From Arthrobacter sp. MYb227 (GTDB lineage Bacteria; Actinomycetota; Actinomycetes; Actinomycetales; Micrococcaceae): a stretch of DNA of 64,000 bases. The notes beneath the pieces were generated by a model that saw only the letters and a program-made list of their open reading frames with translations, was not told the DNA's origin and ran no database searches. Location of the stretch: positions 186,001 to 250,000 of the forward strand of contig NZ_PCPT01000001.1 of NCBI RefSeq assembly GCF_002975435.1, in the 5' to 3' direction. Shown here piece after piece: positions 19,032 through 27,872 of the stretch; the first letter of the stretch is position 1; each line of letters starts with the position of its first letter. The position numbers and the translations under genes are program-made.

Positions 19032-20729
19032 CTACCCAGGATAGGAAAGATCGTGGGCCAATTCATCCATGGGATGCCAGGAATTACCAACCCGGGTGAA
19101 GAGCTGGTCCTTCGTCTCGGCAAAGACCGGACGGCGGTCCCCTGGTCCCGCCGAAAGCCCAATCATGCCTAATAGTGGTTGAAACTTTTCGGGCTTTCCA
19201 GCAAAGTTAATCCGCTCAGCCGTCACGCTTGCCGTAGCATCCGACGCGGAAACAATTACCGAAGAATCTGAATCCCAGACCGCGCTCGTGGTGGGTACCG
19301 ATGGGTACAGATACATCGGTGGCGCAAACCCCCGCGGGGTTCCATCACTATCACGCAACACACCACTGACGCTGACACTGGTGACCCCGGCCCGCGCCGA
19401 AACAATTAATGCACGAGTTCCGTCACGAGAAATTCTGATTGATGAAACCTTGGTTCCATCAAGCCAATCTGCAGCAATCGGACGTACTTTGCCATTGAGG
19501 ACGGTGTCTTCGGGTACCGCGAGAATTCTTGTTTTCGCACCGTTGTCAACGGTCCAGGTCCAGCCGCTTGCGTCGATGCTCGGCCGTACCAGAGAGGTTC
19601 CGCTCGCCACCACTCGGCTTCGTCCACTCTCATCAACAGTGAATAATCGTTTTGAGGCTCCGTCGAGGAAAGCGAACCTATTGCCTAGCGGGCTCATGGC
19701 CGGGTAGCGAGGGTCGTACCCCGAAATATCGTTGATTTCCACGCGGTTGATCGATTTACCCTTCACAAATGAGAGCGTCCTATCCAAAATTGCGATCTGG
19801 GTTTCCGGGACAGCCGCATTTTTCAGTGCAATCTTAAACTGCGGATCTGCTGCACCGATCTTTACCTCGCGTTGTTCATCGCTCATCACCACGGTGCGGA
19901 TGCTATTCGTGTCTTTAAGCGTGAGATCCAGCTGTTGCTGCATCTGTTGTCTCGAAAGCTCTGTGGCATCAATAAACGTTGCTGAATTCAGATCGACAGT
20001 CGCTTGAGTCCCCTCAACGGGTACGGCGGCTCTAACTAGAGAGCTGCCGGAAGGGAAAGCAGAAACTACGGCATTCTCCAGATACGGAGCCGGGCCCTTG
20101 AGCAAGGCTTCGACCATCGCGGCAGGAAGTCCCGCACGTTTAGGGAACCACCGAATATCTGGAACCGCATATTGGAAGGAGGCATCGTAGAAATAGATCG
20201 GTTGGGCACCGAATAGACCGTTGAATGAGTCTCGGTCGATCATTGTTCCATCGGGAAGTTTAGAGATCCTCCATTGACCATCTACCTTTTCTAGATTCAT
20301 GTCTATTGCACGTGTTGAGTGCGCCGGCAATTCGGTCATCACACCGTAGCCATCGATCTCGGCAACAACCTCTAATTGAATGGTGTATGTATTCTCTTTG
20401 CTCCCTGAGATCACGCTGGGTCGTGAGTCATACACAAGGGTCTGCACGGCGCCTTTCCAAATCCCTACCTGTTTAGGATTCAAAAATTCGCGGGCAATCT
20501 TATAGTCATCCTGTGGACCGATGCCTGCCTCAATAAAGCCCTCAATAATTTCACGAGGACTCGCATCTAATTTCGGACCGGAGGGCGAAAAGTAGGCTCC
20601 CGTTCCACTGGTGCCACCATCAACCTGGATTGCCTGCACCGGTCCGTTACGTGGGATCGATGAGCACCCGGTAATCACAAGAATCACACCTAAAAGAAGG
20701 AATAGCGTTCGACGCAATTGCTTAAACAT
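19032..20729 (-). CDS. lpqB: Lipoprotein LpqB (MtrAB accessory protein)
   Basis: The 565-residue lipoprotein has a signal sequence and lipobox LVITGC, giving a lipidated Cys22. A GerMN-like domain follows (about 190-320), then a beta-propeller-like C-terminal half. In mycobacteria LpqB interacts with the extracytoplasmic domain of MtrB and modulates MtrA phosphorylation. I chose the ATG at 20729: AGGA lies 5 bases upstream and the hydrophobic signal core begins at once. A longer frame to 20804 lies wholly within mtrB and would add a charged, unlikely N-terminus. The start overlaps the mtrB stop by 8 bases, so translation is coupled in the mtrA-mtrB-lpqB operon. Confidence 0.93.
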   Translation of the reverse strand: MFKQLRRTLFLLLGVILVITGCSSIPRNGPVQAIQVDGGTSGTGAYFSPSGPKLDASPREIIEGFIEAGIGPQDDYKIAREFLNPKQVGIWKGAVQTLVYDSRPSVISGSKENTYTIQLEVVAEIDGYGVMTELPAHSTRAIDMNLEKVDGQWRISKLPDGTMIDRDSFNGLFGAQPIYFYDASFQYAVPDIRWFPKRAGLPAAMVEALLKGPAPYLENAVVSAFPSGSSLVRAAVPVEGTQATVDLNSATFIDATELSRQQMQQQLDLTLKDTNSIRTVVMSDEQREVKIGAADPQFKIALKNAAVPETQIAILDRTLSFVKGKSINRVEINDISGYDPRYPAMSPLGNRFAFLDGASKRLFTVDESGRSRVVASGTSLVRPSIDASGWTWTVDNGAKTRILAVPEDTVLNGKVRPIAADWLDGTKVSSIRISRDGTRALIVSARAGVTSVSVSGVLRDSDGTPRGFAPPMYLYPSVPTTSAVWDSDSSVIVSASDATASVTAERINFAGKPEKFQPLLGMIGLSAGPGDRRPVFAETKDQLFTRVGNSWHPMDELAHDLSYPG

Positions 20730-22542
20730 CAGGTTCCTGCTTTTCGAGTTCTTGCTTTTCCTCGGCTGAATCATCGGCATTTTCGGTGCTTTCTGTTTCA
20801 CCAAGGCCTAGTGGAGCCTTTGGCTTGAACCCAATAATGGGAATTTCTCCGGTGAGTGGGAAAGCAATAACCATGTCCCTATCCAGTACCGCGTCGGCCA
20901 GCACGATGGGCTCGAGTGGTAGCGGCGAGTTGGTTATGGTGTCGCCAAGGACGCGTGGAAGGGTGAGCCTAAAACAAGAACCGACTTCTCGTTCGCCCCA
21001 TGCTTCAAGCCTGCCAGTATGCAAACGAGTATCTTCCATGGCAATTGACAGACCCAACCCGGAGCCACCCGTGGTGCGTGCTCTTGCCGGATCTGCACGC
21101 CAGAAACGGTCAAAGACACGGGTCGAAGCTTCCGGACTCATACCGATGCCACGGTCGCGCACGGAAATCGCTACAGCGGAATCGTTCCCTGCCACTGAAA
21201 TATCAATCGGATTACCTTCTCCGTGTTCAATGGCATTCATGATCAGGTTACGCACCACGCGTTCGATGCGCCGTGAATCCATCTCCGCTACACACCCGCC
21301 GGCCGGGGTTGAAAGGCGCAGCAATGATCCCATGGCTTCGGCATGTGGCGTGGCCGCATCGATCACTCGTCGTGCAACGGCTACTAGGTCGGTAGGCTCG
21401 GCGTCCAAAATTGCAACACCGGCATCGAAGCGTGAAACCTCAAGCAGGTCATTGAGCAGAATTTGGAAGCGTTCAACTTGGTTATAGAGAAGTTCTGCGC
21501 TTCGTTTGTTGATCGGATCAAAATCTTCACGGGCATCATGGAGTACTTCTGCTGCCATGCGAACCGTGGTCAACGGTGTTCGCAGCTCATGTGAAACATC
21601 TGAAACAAAACGCTGCTGCATCTGCGATAGGGTTGCCAGCTGGTTGATCTGGTCCTGTAGGGAGGCTGCCATGTGGTTGAACGATGAGCCAAGTCTGGCA
21701 ATTTCGTCCTCACCCTTAACGGTCATGCGTTCTTGAAGCTCACCTGCGGCAAGCTTTTCCGATACCTGGGCAGCTGCCGCAACAGGACGCACCACTGCGC
21801 GTGTTACATACCATGTAATTCCGCCAACGACGAGCAGCAACAAGCCACCAACCAAGGCCATGGCACGGTTAATGAAATCGAGGGTATTTTGCACACTTGT
21901 CAGGTCATAGACCAAATACAGTCCGTATTCCTTGCCCGGCGGTAGGGTCACTCGGGTACCAAAAATGAGCCCTGGTCCGGCGCTCTTCCCGTTCTTGACC
22001 TCTATAGACTGCCAATAAATAGCGTTAGATTCGCGGATCTGTGATGACAATGCCTCGGGCACAATACGTGAGGTGAGGTTTCCACTAGCGGTGGGCCCCA
22101 CATAGAGGTTGTCATCGCCGGGCAACGGAACCAACACAAAGTCACGTTGCACTAAGGCTCCATCACCCTCAAGAATCTTCACGGTGTTGGTTACTAGTGA
22201 ATGTGTGCTGGTTCTGTCGGTGGTTGCTGCCGAGTCAAAAATCGCTTTGACCTGATTCAGTCCGCGTACCGATTCGGATTCAACCTGGTGAAAACGTTCC
22301 TGAAAAAGACCCGAAGCGATTTGGTTGGACAGGAAAGCACCAGCGGCCAATAACGCCAGCGCCGAAAGCAACACCGCAGAGGTAACCGTGCGAAATAGTA
22401 GCGATCGACGCCAGCGTGAACGAAGCCGTTCGCGCGCGTTCTTGATTACTTCAAGGCTACGGCGCAACACCACCGGCACTCCGGACTCGGTAGATATAGC
22501 GACCGGTTCCGGAGCAGGCTCGGTGGTGGCTGATCCCGGCAT
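20722..22542 (-). CDS. mtrB: Sensor histidine kinase MtrB
   Basis: The 606-residue membrane kinase has two transmembrane segments (about 48-72 and 240-262) flanking an extracytoplasmic sensor domain, then a HAMP domain. The HisKA box VSDVSHELRTPLTTVRM has its phospho-acceptor His near residue 317. The HATPase domain shows the N box (NLIMNAIEHGEGN), DRGIGMSPE, DRFWRADPAR and GGSGLGLSIA. It phosphorylates MtrA and governs cell-wall hydrolases and division genes in actinobacteria. The C-terminal tail after residue 555 is acidic and low in complexity. It starts 8 bases after the mtrA stop and overlaps lpqB. Confidence 0.96.
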   Translation of the reverse strand: MPGSATTEPAPEPVAISTESGVPVVLRRSLEVIKNARERLRSRWRRSLLFRTVTSAVLLSALALLAAGAFLSNQIASGLFQERFHQVESESVRGLNQVKAIFDSAATTDRTSTHSLVTNTVKILEGDGALVQRDFVLVPLPGDDNLYVGPTASGNLTSRIVPEALSSQIRESNAIYWQSIEVKNGKSAGPGLIFGTRVTLPPGKEYGLYLVYDLTSVQNTLDFINRAMALVGGLLLLVVGGITWYVTRAVVRPVAAAAQVSEKLAAGELQERMTVKGEDEIARLGSSFNHMAASLQDQINQLATLSQMQQRFVSDVSHELRTPLTTVRMAAEVLHDAREDFDPINKRSAELLYNQVERFQILLNDLLEVSRFDAGVAILDAEPTDLVAVARRVIDAATPHAEAMGSLLRLSTPAGGCVAEMDSRRIERVVRNLIMNAIEHGEGNPIDISVAGNDSAVAISVRDRGIGMSPEASTRVFDRFWRADPARARTTGGSGLGLSIAMEDTRLHTGRLEAWGEREVGSCFRLTLPRVLGDTITNSPLPLEPIVLADAVLDRDMVIAFPLTGEIPIIGFKPKAPLGLGETESTENADDSAEEKQELEKQEPDV

Positions 22543-22550
22543 CTGCTGAC

Positions 22551-23228
22551 TCAGGCCTGACCGGCCTTATAACCAACACCGCGCACCGTCAAGACAACTT
22601 CGGGGCGTTCTGGATCAAGTTCTACCTTTGAACGAAGACGTTGCACATGAACGTTTACCAAACGAGTATCGGCTGCATGACGATAGCCCCAGACTTGTTC
22701 AAGGAGCTGTTCACGAGTAAATACCTGCCATGGTTTGCGTGCAAGTGCCACCAGCAGATCAAATTCAAGTGGGGTGAGACCGATAGTTGCACCGTTGCGG
22801 GTCACCCGGTGACCAGCAACATCAACGCTGAGATCACCAATCTTGAGGGTCTCTGGAGCATGCTGCTCGGTGGGGCGCAGTCGAGCGCGGACACGCGCAA
22901 CGAGCTCCGCTGGCTTAAACGGCTTCGGAACATAATCATCGGCCCCGGATTCCAGACCACGAACAACGTCAGCGGTATCTGCCTTCGCTGTAAGCATCAC
23001 GATCGGTACATCGTCTTCGGCGCGAATCTGTTTGCACACTTCAATGCCGTCAATGCCAGGAAGCATTAGATCTAGGAGCACTAGATCCGGCTTCACTTCA
23101 CGGAATACCCCCAATGCCTTGGCACCGTCATAGCAGAAAACGGCTTCAAAGCCATCGTTCTGTAAGACGATGCCGATCATTTCGGCCAGCGCCTCGTCGT
23201 CGTCGACAACCAGGATGCGTGCCTTCAT
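22551..23228 (-). CDS. mtrA: DNA-binding response regulator MtrA
   Basis: The 225-residue OmpR/PhoB-type regulator has a receiver domain (1-118) with acidic residues D10-D11, phospho-acceptor D53 in LVLLDLMLPGIDG, Thr in VMLTAKAD and Lys in DDYVPKPF. A winged-helix domain (about 130-225) ends RGVGYKAG. MtrA controls wall hydrolases, antigen 85-type mycolyl enzymes and replication genes in mycobacteria and corynebacteria. GGAAGGG lies upstream of the ATG. As first gene of the operon its promoter must lie in 23229-23448, shared with a divergent membrane-protein gene. Confidence 0.97.
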   Translation of the reverse strand: MKARILVVDDDEALAEMIGIVLQNDGFEAVFCYDGAKALGVFREVKPDLVLLDLMLPGIDGIEVCKQIRAEDDVPIVMLTAKADTADVVRGLESGADDYVPKPFKPAELVARVRARLRPTEQHAPETLKIGDLSVDVAGHRVTRNGATIGLTPLEFDLLVALARKPWQVFTREQLLEQVWGYRHAADTRLVNVHVQRLRSKVELDPERPEVVLTVRGVGYKAGQA

Positions 23229-23448
23229 AATCTGCCCTTCCGTTCAGCTTTACGGGCAATTATTGCAAACGCCCAGATATGAATAAGACTACATGAGCAA
23301 CGCCAGCAAATCGGCGTTGGCGCGATTGCCGGGTAATGCTCAGTTTATTGTTACAAACGACCTAGGCTAAAGATGTACTATCCGGCCTCCACTTGGGTCT
23401 GGAATGTATATATTAGTTTGCTAAATCCAACATTCAAGGGCAAAAATC

Positions 23449-24609
23449 ATGGCGCAAGATCCAGCCGATCCAACAGGAAGTTCGGGAGAAGACCCGCCTT
23501 CGTGGGGCCCTCCGCCCTCGGGCTGGGGCCCACCGGCCAATTCGGCCGCCAACGAACCGTCGAATCCCTATCTGCTGCCAGCACCGCACGGCGGTGAGCA
23601 AGTTCCTCGCTTTCCACCGGTTCCCAAACCCGGTGTCATCGAACTGCGCCCATTAACACTGGCAGACTTACTTGATGGCACCTTTGCAGTCATTAGGCTA
23701 GCCCCGGCTGCGACACTGGGAATAGCAGCTGCTGTTTATCTACTGCTGGGGATTCTTAGTATTTTAGCCCTTGTGGTGCTTAGGTTGGGCGAAGTCATGT
23801 ATGAAGCGCTAATGTTCGCCGCAAACCCTGACCAGTTCCAACATCTGGCAGACCTCGCCTCACAGATACTCTCGCATCCTTGGTATCTCTACTTTGGAAT
23901 TGGTGTAGGCGCATGGGTGCTCTCTGTTTTTGCTTCAGCGCTCATCGTTGGAACTTCGACTGTAGCCACAATGCGTGCAACATTGAACCTGCCCACAAGT
24001 TTCTGGCAGGCTATGAGTTTCAGCGCACCCACTTGGGCAAAACTCATGGGCCTAAATTTGCTGTTGAGCTTCGCCGCAATTACACCGTTTGTGCTTCTGT
24101 CCACTCTTGCAATCTGGCTTGAAAAAAGCCTTGGTGCTTTGATATTCGTGCCGACGGCGCTACTGCTGATGGCGTTATTGGTGTGTTTGCTTTGGATCGG
24201 GGTTCGGCTGATCATTTCACCGGTTCTTGTGGTGACTCAGTCGCTGAGTGTAGCTTCAGCGATCAAGAAATCTTGGAACCTTACAGGCGGCAGATGGTGG
24301 AGAACTTTCGGCTGTGTGCTGGTTACAGCACTGATCATCTCCGTCTTGGGAGGAATTCTTAGTTCGATTACTGGTATTGGCATTTCATTCTCACCAAATT
24401 ATTGGGCGGCGCTCATCTTGAGCCAAATTGTTGGTGCGCTCGTCTCCGCGGTCGGGGCCACGCTCTACCAAATCTTGCTCACACTCATCCAGGCTGACCT
24501 TCGCATCCGTCACGAAAGATTAGATATCGCGTTGTTCAACGAGATTTCAGCACCGAGCTCACACCCCGTTCCCGGGCATGGGGCAATCGATGGCACGCGA
24601 GCAAGTTAA
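23449..24609 (+). CDS. Multi-pass membrane protein, GDPD membrane-domain family
   Basis: The 386-residue protein has a Pro/Gly/Trp-rich cytosolic N-terminus (1-60), the motif LRPLTLADLLDGTFAVIR and about six hydrophobic segments between 80 and 355. It matches the glycerophosphoryl diester phosphodiesterase membrane-domain family; no GDPD catalytic domain is attached. In related actinobacteria such a gene often heads a group with DUF4129, DUF58, MoxR-type ATPase and RDD proteins upstream of mtrA; here those genes are absent and only this member remains. It is divergent from mtrA across about 220 bases. Function is unknown. Confidence 0.7.
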   Translation: MAQDPADPTGSSGEDPPSWGPPPSGWGPPANSAANEPSNPYLLPAPHGGEQVPRFPPVPKPGVIELRPLTLADLLDGTFAVIRLAPAATLGIAAAVYLLLGILSILALVVLRLGEVMYEALMFAANPDQFQHLADLASQILSHPWYLYFGIGVGAWVLSVFASALIVGTSTVATMRATLNLPTSFWQAMSFSAPTWAKLMGLNLLLSFAAITPFVLLSTLAIWLEKSLGALIFVPTALLLMALLVCLLWIGVRLIISPVLVVTQSLSVASAIKKSWNLTGGRWWRTFGCVLVTALIISVLGGILSSITGIGISFSPNYWAALILSQIVGALVSAVGATLYQILLTLIQADLRIRHERLDIALFNEISAPSSHPVPGHGAIDGTRAS

Positions 24610-24628
24610 ATATTCGAATCTGTCGTTA

Positions 24629-24657
24629 GTGTTGCTCGTTCGGATAAAGAGCAACAC
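24629..24657. terminator. Hairpin between convergent genes
   Basis: GTGTTGCTC (24629-24637) pairs exactly with GAGCAACAC (24649-24657) over an 11-base loop. It lies between the stops of the plus-strand membrane protein and the minus-strand multicopper oxidase. No clear T-run is present. Confidence 0.6.
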
Positions 24658-24677
24658 CAGATGCCCCCACGCTCGTT

Positions 24678-26126
24678 CTAGATAATGGTGTACTGCCCCA
24701 TCATTCCCATGTCTGCGTGGCGGATGAAGTGGCAGTGATACATATACGGTGTTACTGCATCCTTGTACTTTCCGAATTTGACCTGAATCCGAGCTGTGGC
24801 GCGCACCGGGAGGAAGACAGTGTCTTTCCAGCCAGTAAATTCGGGCTGTGGTGCACGGTTATCAATGTCTAGAATTCTAAATTGAGCACCATGGACGTGG
24901 AAGTTGTGTGCCAGATTATCCGTATTGCTGATATTCCAGGTTTCCACGGTCTGTGCCCCAACGCTCAGGTCAATGCGTGACATCCCCATGAGCTTGCCGT
25001 TGATATACATGTCTTTGAGGATGAAGCCTCGGGTAATCATTGCTTTGTCCATCTCGAAAGATGATTCTGCAGCCAAAACATCCGGAAGTTCCGGTGAGGC
25101 AGTTAGATTGCTACCGGCCCGCAATTTCAAGAGATCAAGTGTGTCATTTCCACCGACCCTCGTGGTCAAAGCGTTGCTCATGCCCAGTTCTTGGGGATGG
25201 GATTGCAAGACAACCTCTTCACCGGGGCTCAAGCGCACAACGATCTCGGCCCGTTCGCCGGGCGAAAGCAACAATCGCTCAACATTGGCCGGGGCCTGGA
25301 GTAAACCGCCATCGGAGCCCACCACAGCAAATGATCGGTTGTCGCTCAAGCCAAAGTTGAAGACCCGTGCCGTGGCCGCATTAAGAATCCGTAGCCTTAC
25401 GGCTTGAGTGCTTACGTTCAGGTACGGATTGACCGAACCGTTTATGAGCATGGTGTCGCCCAGTAGGCCAGCCGTTGCGTCTGGGGTGAGTTTGAACGAA
25501 CCGTCCTTGGCGAATGAACGGTCTTGGACGATGAGCGGAATATCATCGATCCCGTATTCGGATGGCAACCCCGGATCGGTTGTTTCTTCGTCAATCAGGA
25601 ACATACCCGTCAGTCCACGAGTCATTTGTTCTTCGGAAGTCCCATGAACGTGCGGGTGATACCAAAGCGTCGCGGCTGGCTGATCGATGATCCACTCGGG
25701 TTCCGCCCCGTCCCCCGGCTCAATGACTTGATGCGCTCCACCATCGTAAATGGCAGGTATATGCATACCGTGCCAGTGCACCGTGGTGGGTGAGGGCAGG
25801 CCGTTCTGTATTTCGACGCGTACCTTCTCGTTACGCTGAGCCCGCAGTGTGGGTCCCAGAAATGACCCGTTGTAACCCCACGTTGGAGTCGAGGTTTCGG
25901 GTAGGAACGTACTATTTCCAGCTTCCGCAGTGAGCTCGAAGACCCGAGTACCATCGGTCTGAACCGTTGAGGTAGCCAGCGGCGGAATGTTTAGCTGGTT
26001 GCTGAAATCCACGCTGCCAGCAGTGGATAGAGGTTTAGCTGTTGCACTGCCGCAGCCGGCCAGCAATAACGATGCGCCGGCTCCCGAACCTAGTAGTAAT
26101 GTACGGCGCGAAATTTGGGAAAGCAT
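24678..26126 (-). CDS. Multicopper oxidase, Tat-exported lipoprotein
   Basis: The 482-residue enzyme begins SQISRRTLLLGSGAGASLLLAGC, a twin-arginine signal (R7-R8) joined to a lipobox with Cys25, so the folded, copper-loaded enzyme is probably exported by Tat and lipid-anchored. Three cupredoxin domains are present. Copper-ligand motifs are HWHG (117-120), WYHPHVHG (155-162), HNFHVHG near 408, and HCHFIRHADMGMM, with H464, C465, H466, H470 and the axial M475. This is the laccase/CueO/SufI-like family that oxidises phenolics or metals, such as Cu(I), using O2. No copper chaperone or exporter gene is adjacent. Confidence 0.92.
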   Translation of the reverse strand: MLSQISRRTLLLGSGAGASLLLAGCGSATAKPLSTAGSVDFSNQLNIPPLATSTVQTDGTRVFELTAEAGNSTFLPETSTPTWGYNGSFLGPTLRAQRNEKVRVEIQNGLPSPTTVHWHGMHIPAIYDGGAHQVIEPGDGAEPEWIIDQPAATLWYHPHVHGTSEEQMTRGLTGMFLIDEETTDPGLPSEYGIDDIPLIVQDRSFAKDGSFKLTPDATAGLLGDTMLINGSVNPYLNVSTQAVRLRILNAATARVFNFGLSDNRSFAVVGSDGGLLQAPANVERLLLSPGERAEIVVRLSPGEEVVLQSHPQELGMSNALTTRVGGNDTLDLLKLRAGSNLTASPELPDVLAAESSFEMDKAMITRGFILKDMYINGKLMGMSRIDLSVGAQTVETWNISNTDNLAHNFHVHGAQFRILDIDNRAPQPEFTGWKDTVFLPVRATARIQVKFGKYKDAVTPYMYHCHFIRHADMGMMGQYTII

Positions 26127-26187
26127 CCAACCAGCTTAGACACCAACAATCGGCTTCCTGAAATCCTCGGGTTTCTCTCGCGCAACG

Positions 26188-27255
26188 CTAGGCGTCGACG
26201 CGCACCTGGTTTAATGCCTCAACATATGAAGCCAACATGCCTAGGACGCTTAATGCACGTTGCGGGGAAACCTCTTCCAATCCTTTCGTAGGAGTCAGCA
26301 CCAACGCATCAAACAGCGTTTCGGATAGTCCAAGTTGCTTCCAGGGCCTACGGATTACGGAAATCGCATCCACCACCCCGGGTGTTGTACCAAGTGGATT
26401 AATACAGCCTAACCATAATCTTTTGCCGTCTTCAACAGCACCGGCAAGTAATTCCCAACCGGGTACCGTCAGCTCGCTAGCATTAGCCCCTACGCCATCG
26501 GCACCGGATTCAAAGGCTGTACTAGCAATACTTGGCCAAGCCTCGGCATCCCCCGTGGAGCCAATGATGACTTGATGCGCACCTGCAGCCTTGAGCGATT
26601 CGGTAAGTTCGCTCCACCAACCGCGCAGCTCTGAACTCGGAACTGAGCGCAGGGTCCGATAACCACTGGCCGTGGGCAAGGTTCCGGAAAGTACCGCCGC
26701 CGCTGCTGGCTCATCAATGTATACGGTCAGCTGCTTGCGTTCGGTGCTTTTACTTACCTCACGAAGATGTCTGGCAGCTCCAAGGGCCAACGATTGGGCT
26801 AGGTCACGACGCGCCCCATAATCGCTGAGCGCTCGCTCTCCATGATGTAGATAAAGGTTTGCCGCAAGCGTTGCGGGGCCGGGAAATTGAATCTTCAGTT
26901 CATCTCCCCCGGCACTTTCGGCTCCGATTACATCGCCAAGCACATTCAGATCGGTGCGCAGTGCCGAGGCAGCACGTTTAGCGTCTACCCCGGGGGCCGG
27001 CGCCAAACGCCAACCATGGGGGCGTAAATCTACGCTCAGCTCTTCGAGCAGCATGGCTCCACGTCCGATGAAATCGGAGCCAACTCCACGGTCCGGGAGC
27101 TGGTGGAGGAACGGCAAGTTTGGTGCACCGATCTCCCCACGAATCATCAGTTGGGATTCCACGGGGTCGGTCCCGGGCATGGGTCCGTGAGCGCTGGCTT
27201 GCACCACACGTGAAATTTCCGGCTGAGTTTCTGCCGGTTCGTTAGCCTGAGTCAT
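26188..27255 (-). CDS. MetE-like (Rv3015c-type) protein lacking zinc ligands
   Basis: The 355-residue protein has a TIM-barrel pattern of the cobalamin-independent methionine synthase C-terminal family. It contains LPDRGVGSDFIGRGAMLLEEL, YIDEPAAAAVLSG, SGADGVGAN and CINPLGTTPG. Mycobacterial Rv3015c, near ligA and mnmA, is of this type. The usual zinc-binding His-x-Cys segment is IIGSTGDAEAW here, and the expected TPxCGL is TPTKGL, so the metal site appears lost. Methyl transfer from methyltetrahydrofolate is therefore doubtful. It lies 15 bases after the chorismate mutase stop and is probably cotranscribed with it. The start has no strong ribosome binding site. Confidence 0.72.
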   Translation of the reverse strand: MTQANEPAETQPEISRVVQASAHGPMPGTDPVESQLMIRGEIGAPNLPFLHQLPDRGVGSDFIGRGAMLLEELSVDLRPHGWRLAPAPGVDAKRAASALRTDLNVLGDVIGAESAGGDELKIQFPGPATLAANLYLHHGERALSDYGARRDLAQSLALGAARHLREVSKSTERKQLTVYIDEPAAAAVLSGTLPTASGYRTLRSVPSSELRGWWSELTESLKAAGAHQVIIGSTGDAEAWPSIASTAFESGADGVGANASELTVPGWELLAGAVEDGKRLWLGCINPLGTTPGVVDAISVIRRPWKQLGLSETLFDALVLTPTKGLEEVSPQRALSVLGMLASYVEALNQVRVDA

Positions 27256-27270
27256 CTGCGAGGTACGGAT

Positions 27271-27663
27271 CTAGTTTTCGTTTTCTGCGTGTGATGCGGA
27301 GATTGTCTGGTGGTGCCTGATGACCTCAGAAATGATAAAGTTCATGAACTTTTCGGCAAATTCCGGGTCAAGATGCGCTTCTTGGGCCAGCCGGCGTAGG
27401 CGTTCGATCTGTGCTTTTTCGCGTCCCGGGTCACTTGCCGGAAGCTGATGGACGGCCTTGAGGTGTCCAACACGCTGAGTTGCCTTGAATCTTTCGGCCA
27501 ACAGGTAGACCAGCTGGGCATCAAAATTATCGATACTTCCACGAATTGAAAGGAGTTCCTCCATGACCTCGTCACGAACCGTGTCCGCGAGGGAGCTGGC
27601 TTTCGGGTCGTAGTCACCTTGCTGGTCGGTGTCCGCGGCCTGCGGGTTGATCTGTGAGCTCAT
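27271..27663 (-). CDS. Chorismate mutase, AroQ type
   Basis: The 130-residue protein has an acidic, Gln/Asp-rich N-terminal extension (1-35), then the all-helical AroQ domain: SIRGSIDNFDAQLVYLLAERF with the first-helix Arg, TQRVGHLKAVH with the active-site Lys, and a final helix containing SEVIRHHQ. It converts chorismate to prephenate, the first step to phenylalanine and tyrosine. It is a stand-alone mutase, not fused to prephenate dehydratase or DAHP synthase. AGGA lies 7 bases upstream of the ATG at 27663. The MetE-like gene follows in the same operon. Confidence 0.88.
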   Translation of the reverse strand: MSSQINPQAADTDQQGDYDPKASSLADTVRDEVMEELLSIRGSIDNFDAQLVYLLAERFKATQRVGHLKAVHQLPASDPGREKAQIERLRRLAQEAHLDPEFAEKFMNFIISEVIRHHQTISASHAENEN

Positions 27664-27790
27664 ACATCTATCCTAGGGTTCTCCTAAGGCAGGTGCCCAA
27701 ACCATGACACCGATGGGACCCGCAGTCCAGATATTTTTGCGAAGAATTTATGTACTCGACGCCCATGAACTCTTACACCTTGCAGTTAAA

Positions 27791-27836
27791 CTTCTGGCCA
27801 CCGACGCCACATAATTGTGGTTCCGGTGGCCAGAAG
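27791..27836 (-). terminator. Terminator of the oligopeptide ABC transporter operon
   Basis: A 13-bp perfect stem pairs 27791-27803 with 27824-27836, and a small inner stem pairs CCAC (27807-27810) with GTGG (27817-27820). On the minus strand the stem is followed by TTTAACTG. It begins 37 bases beyond the stop of the ATP-binding subunit. Confidence 0.8.
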
Positions 27837-27872
27837 CTAAACATTCAAAACGGTTTCGCTGCGTGGACGGGG

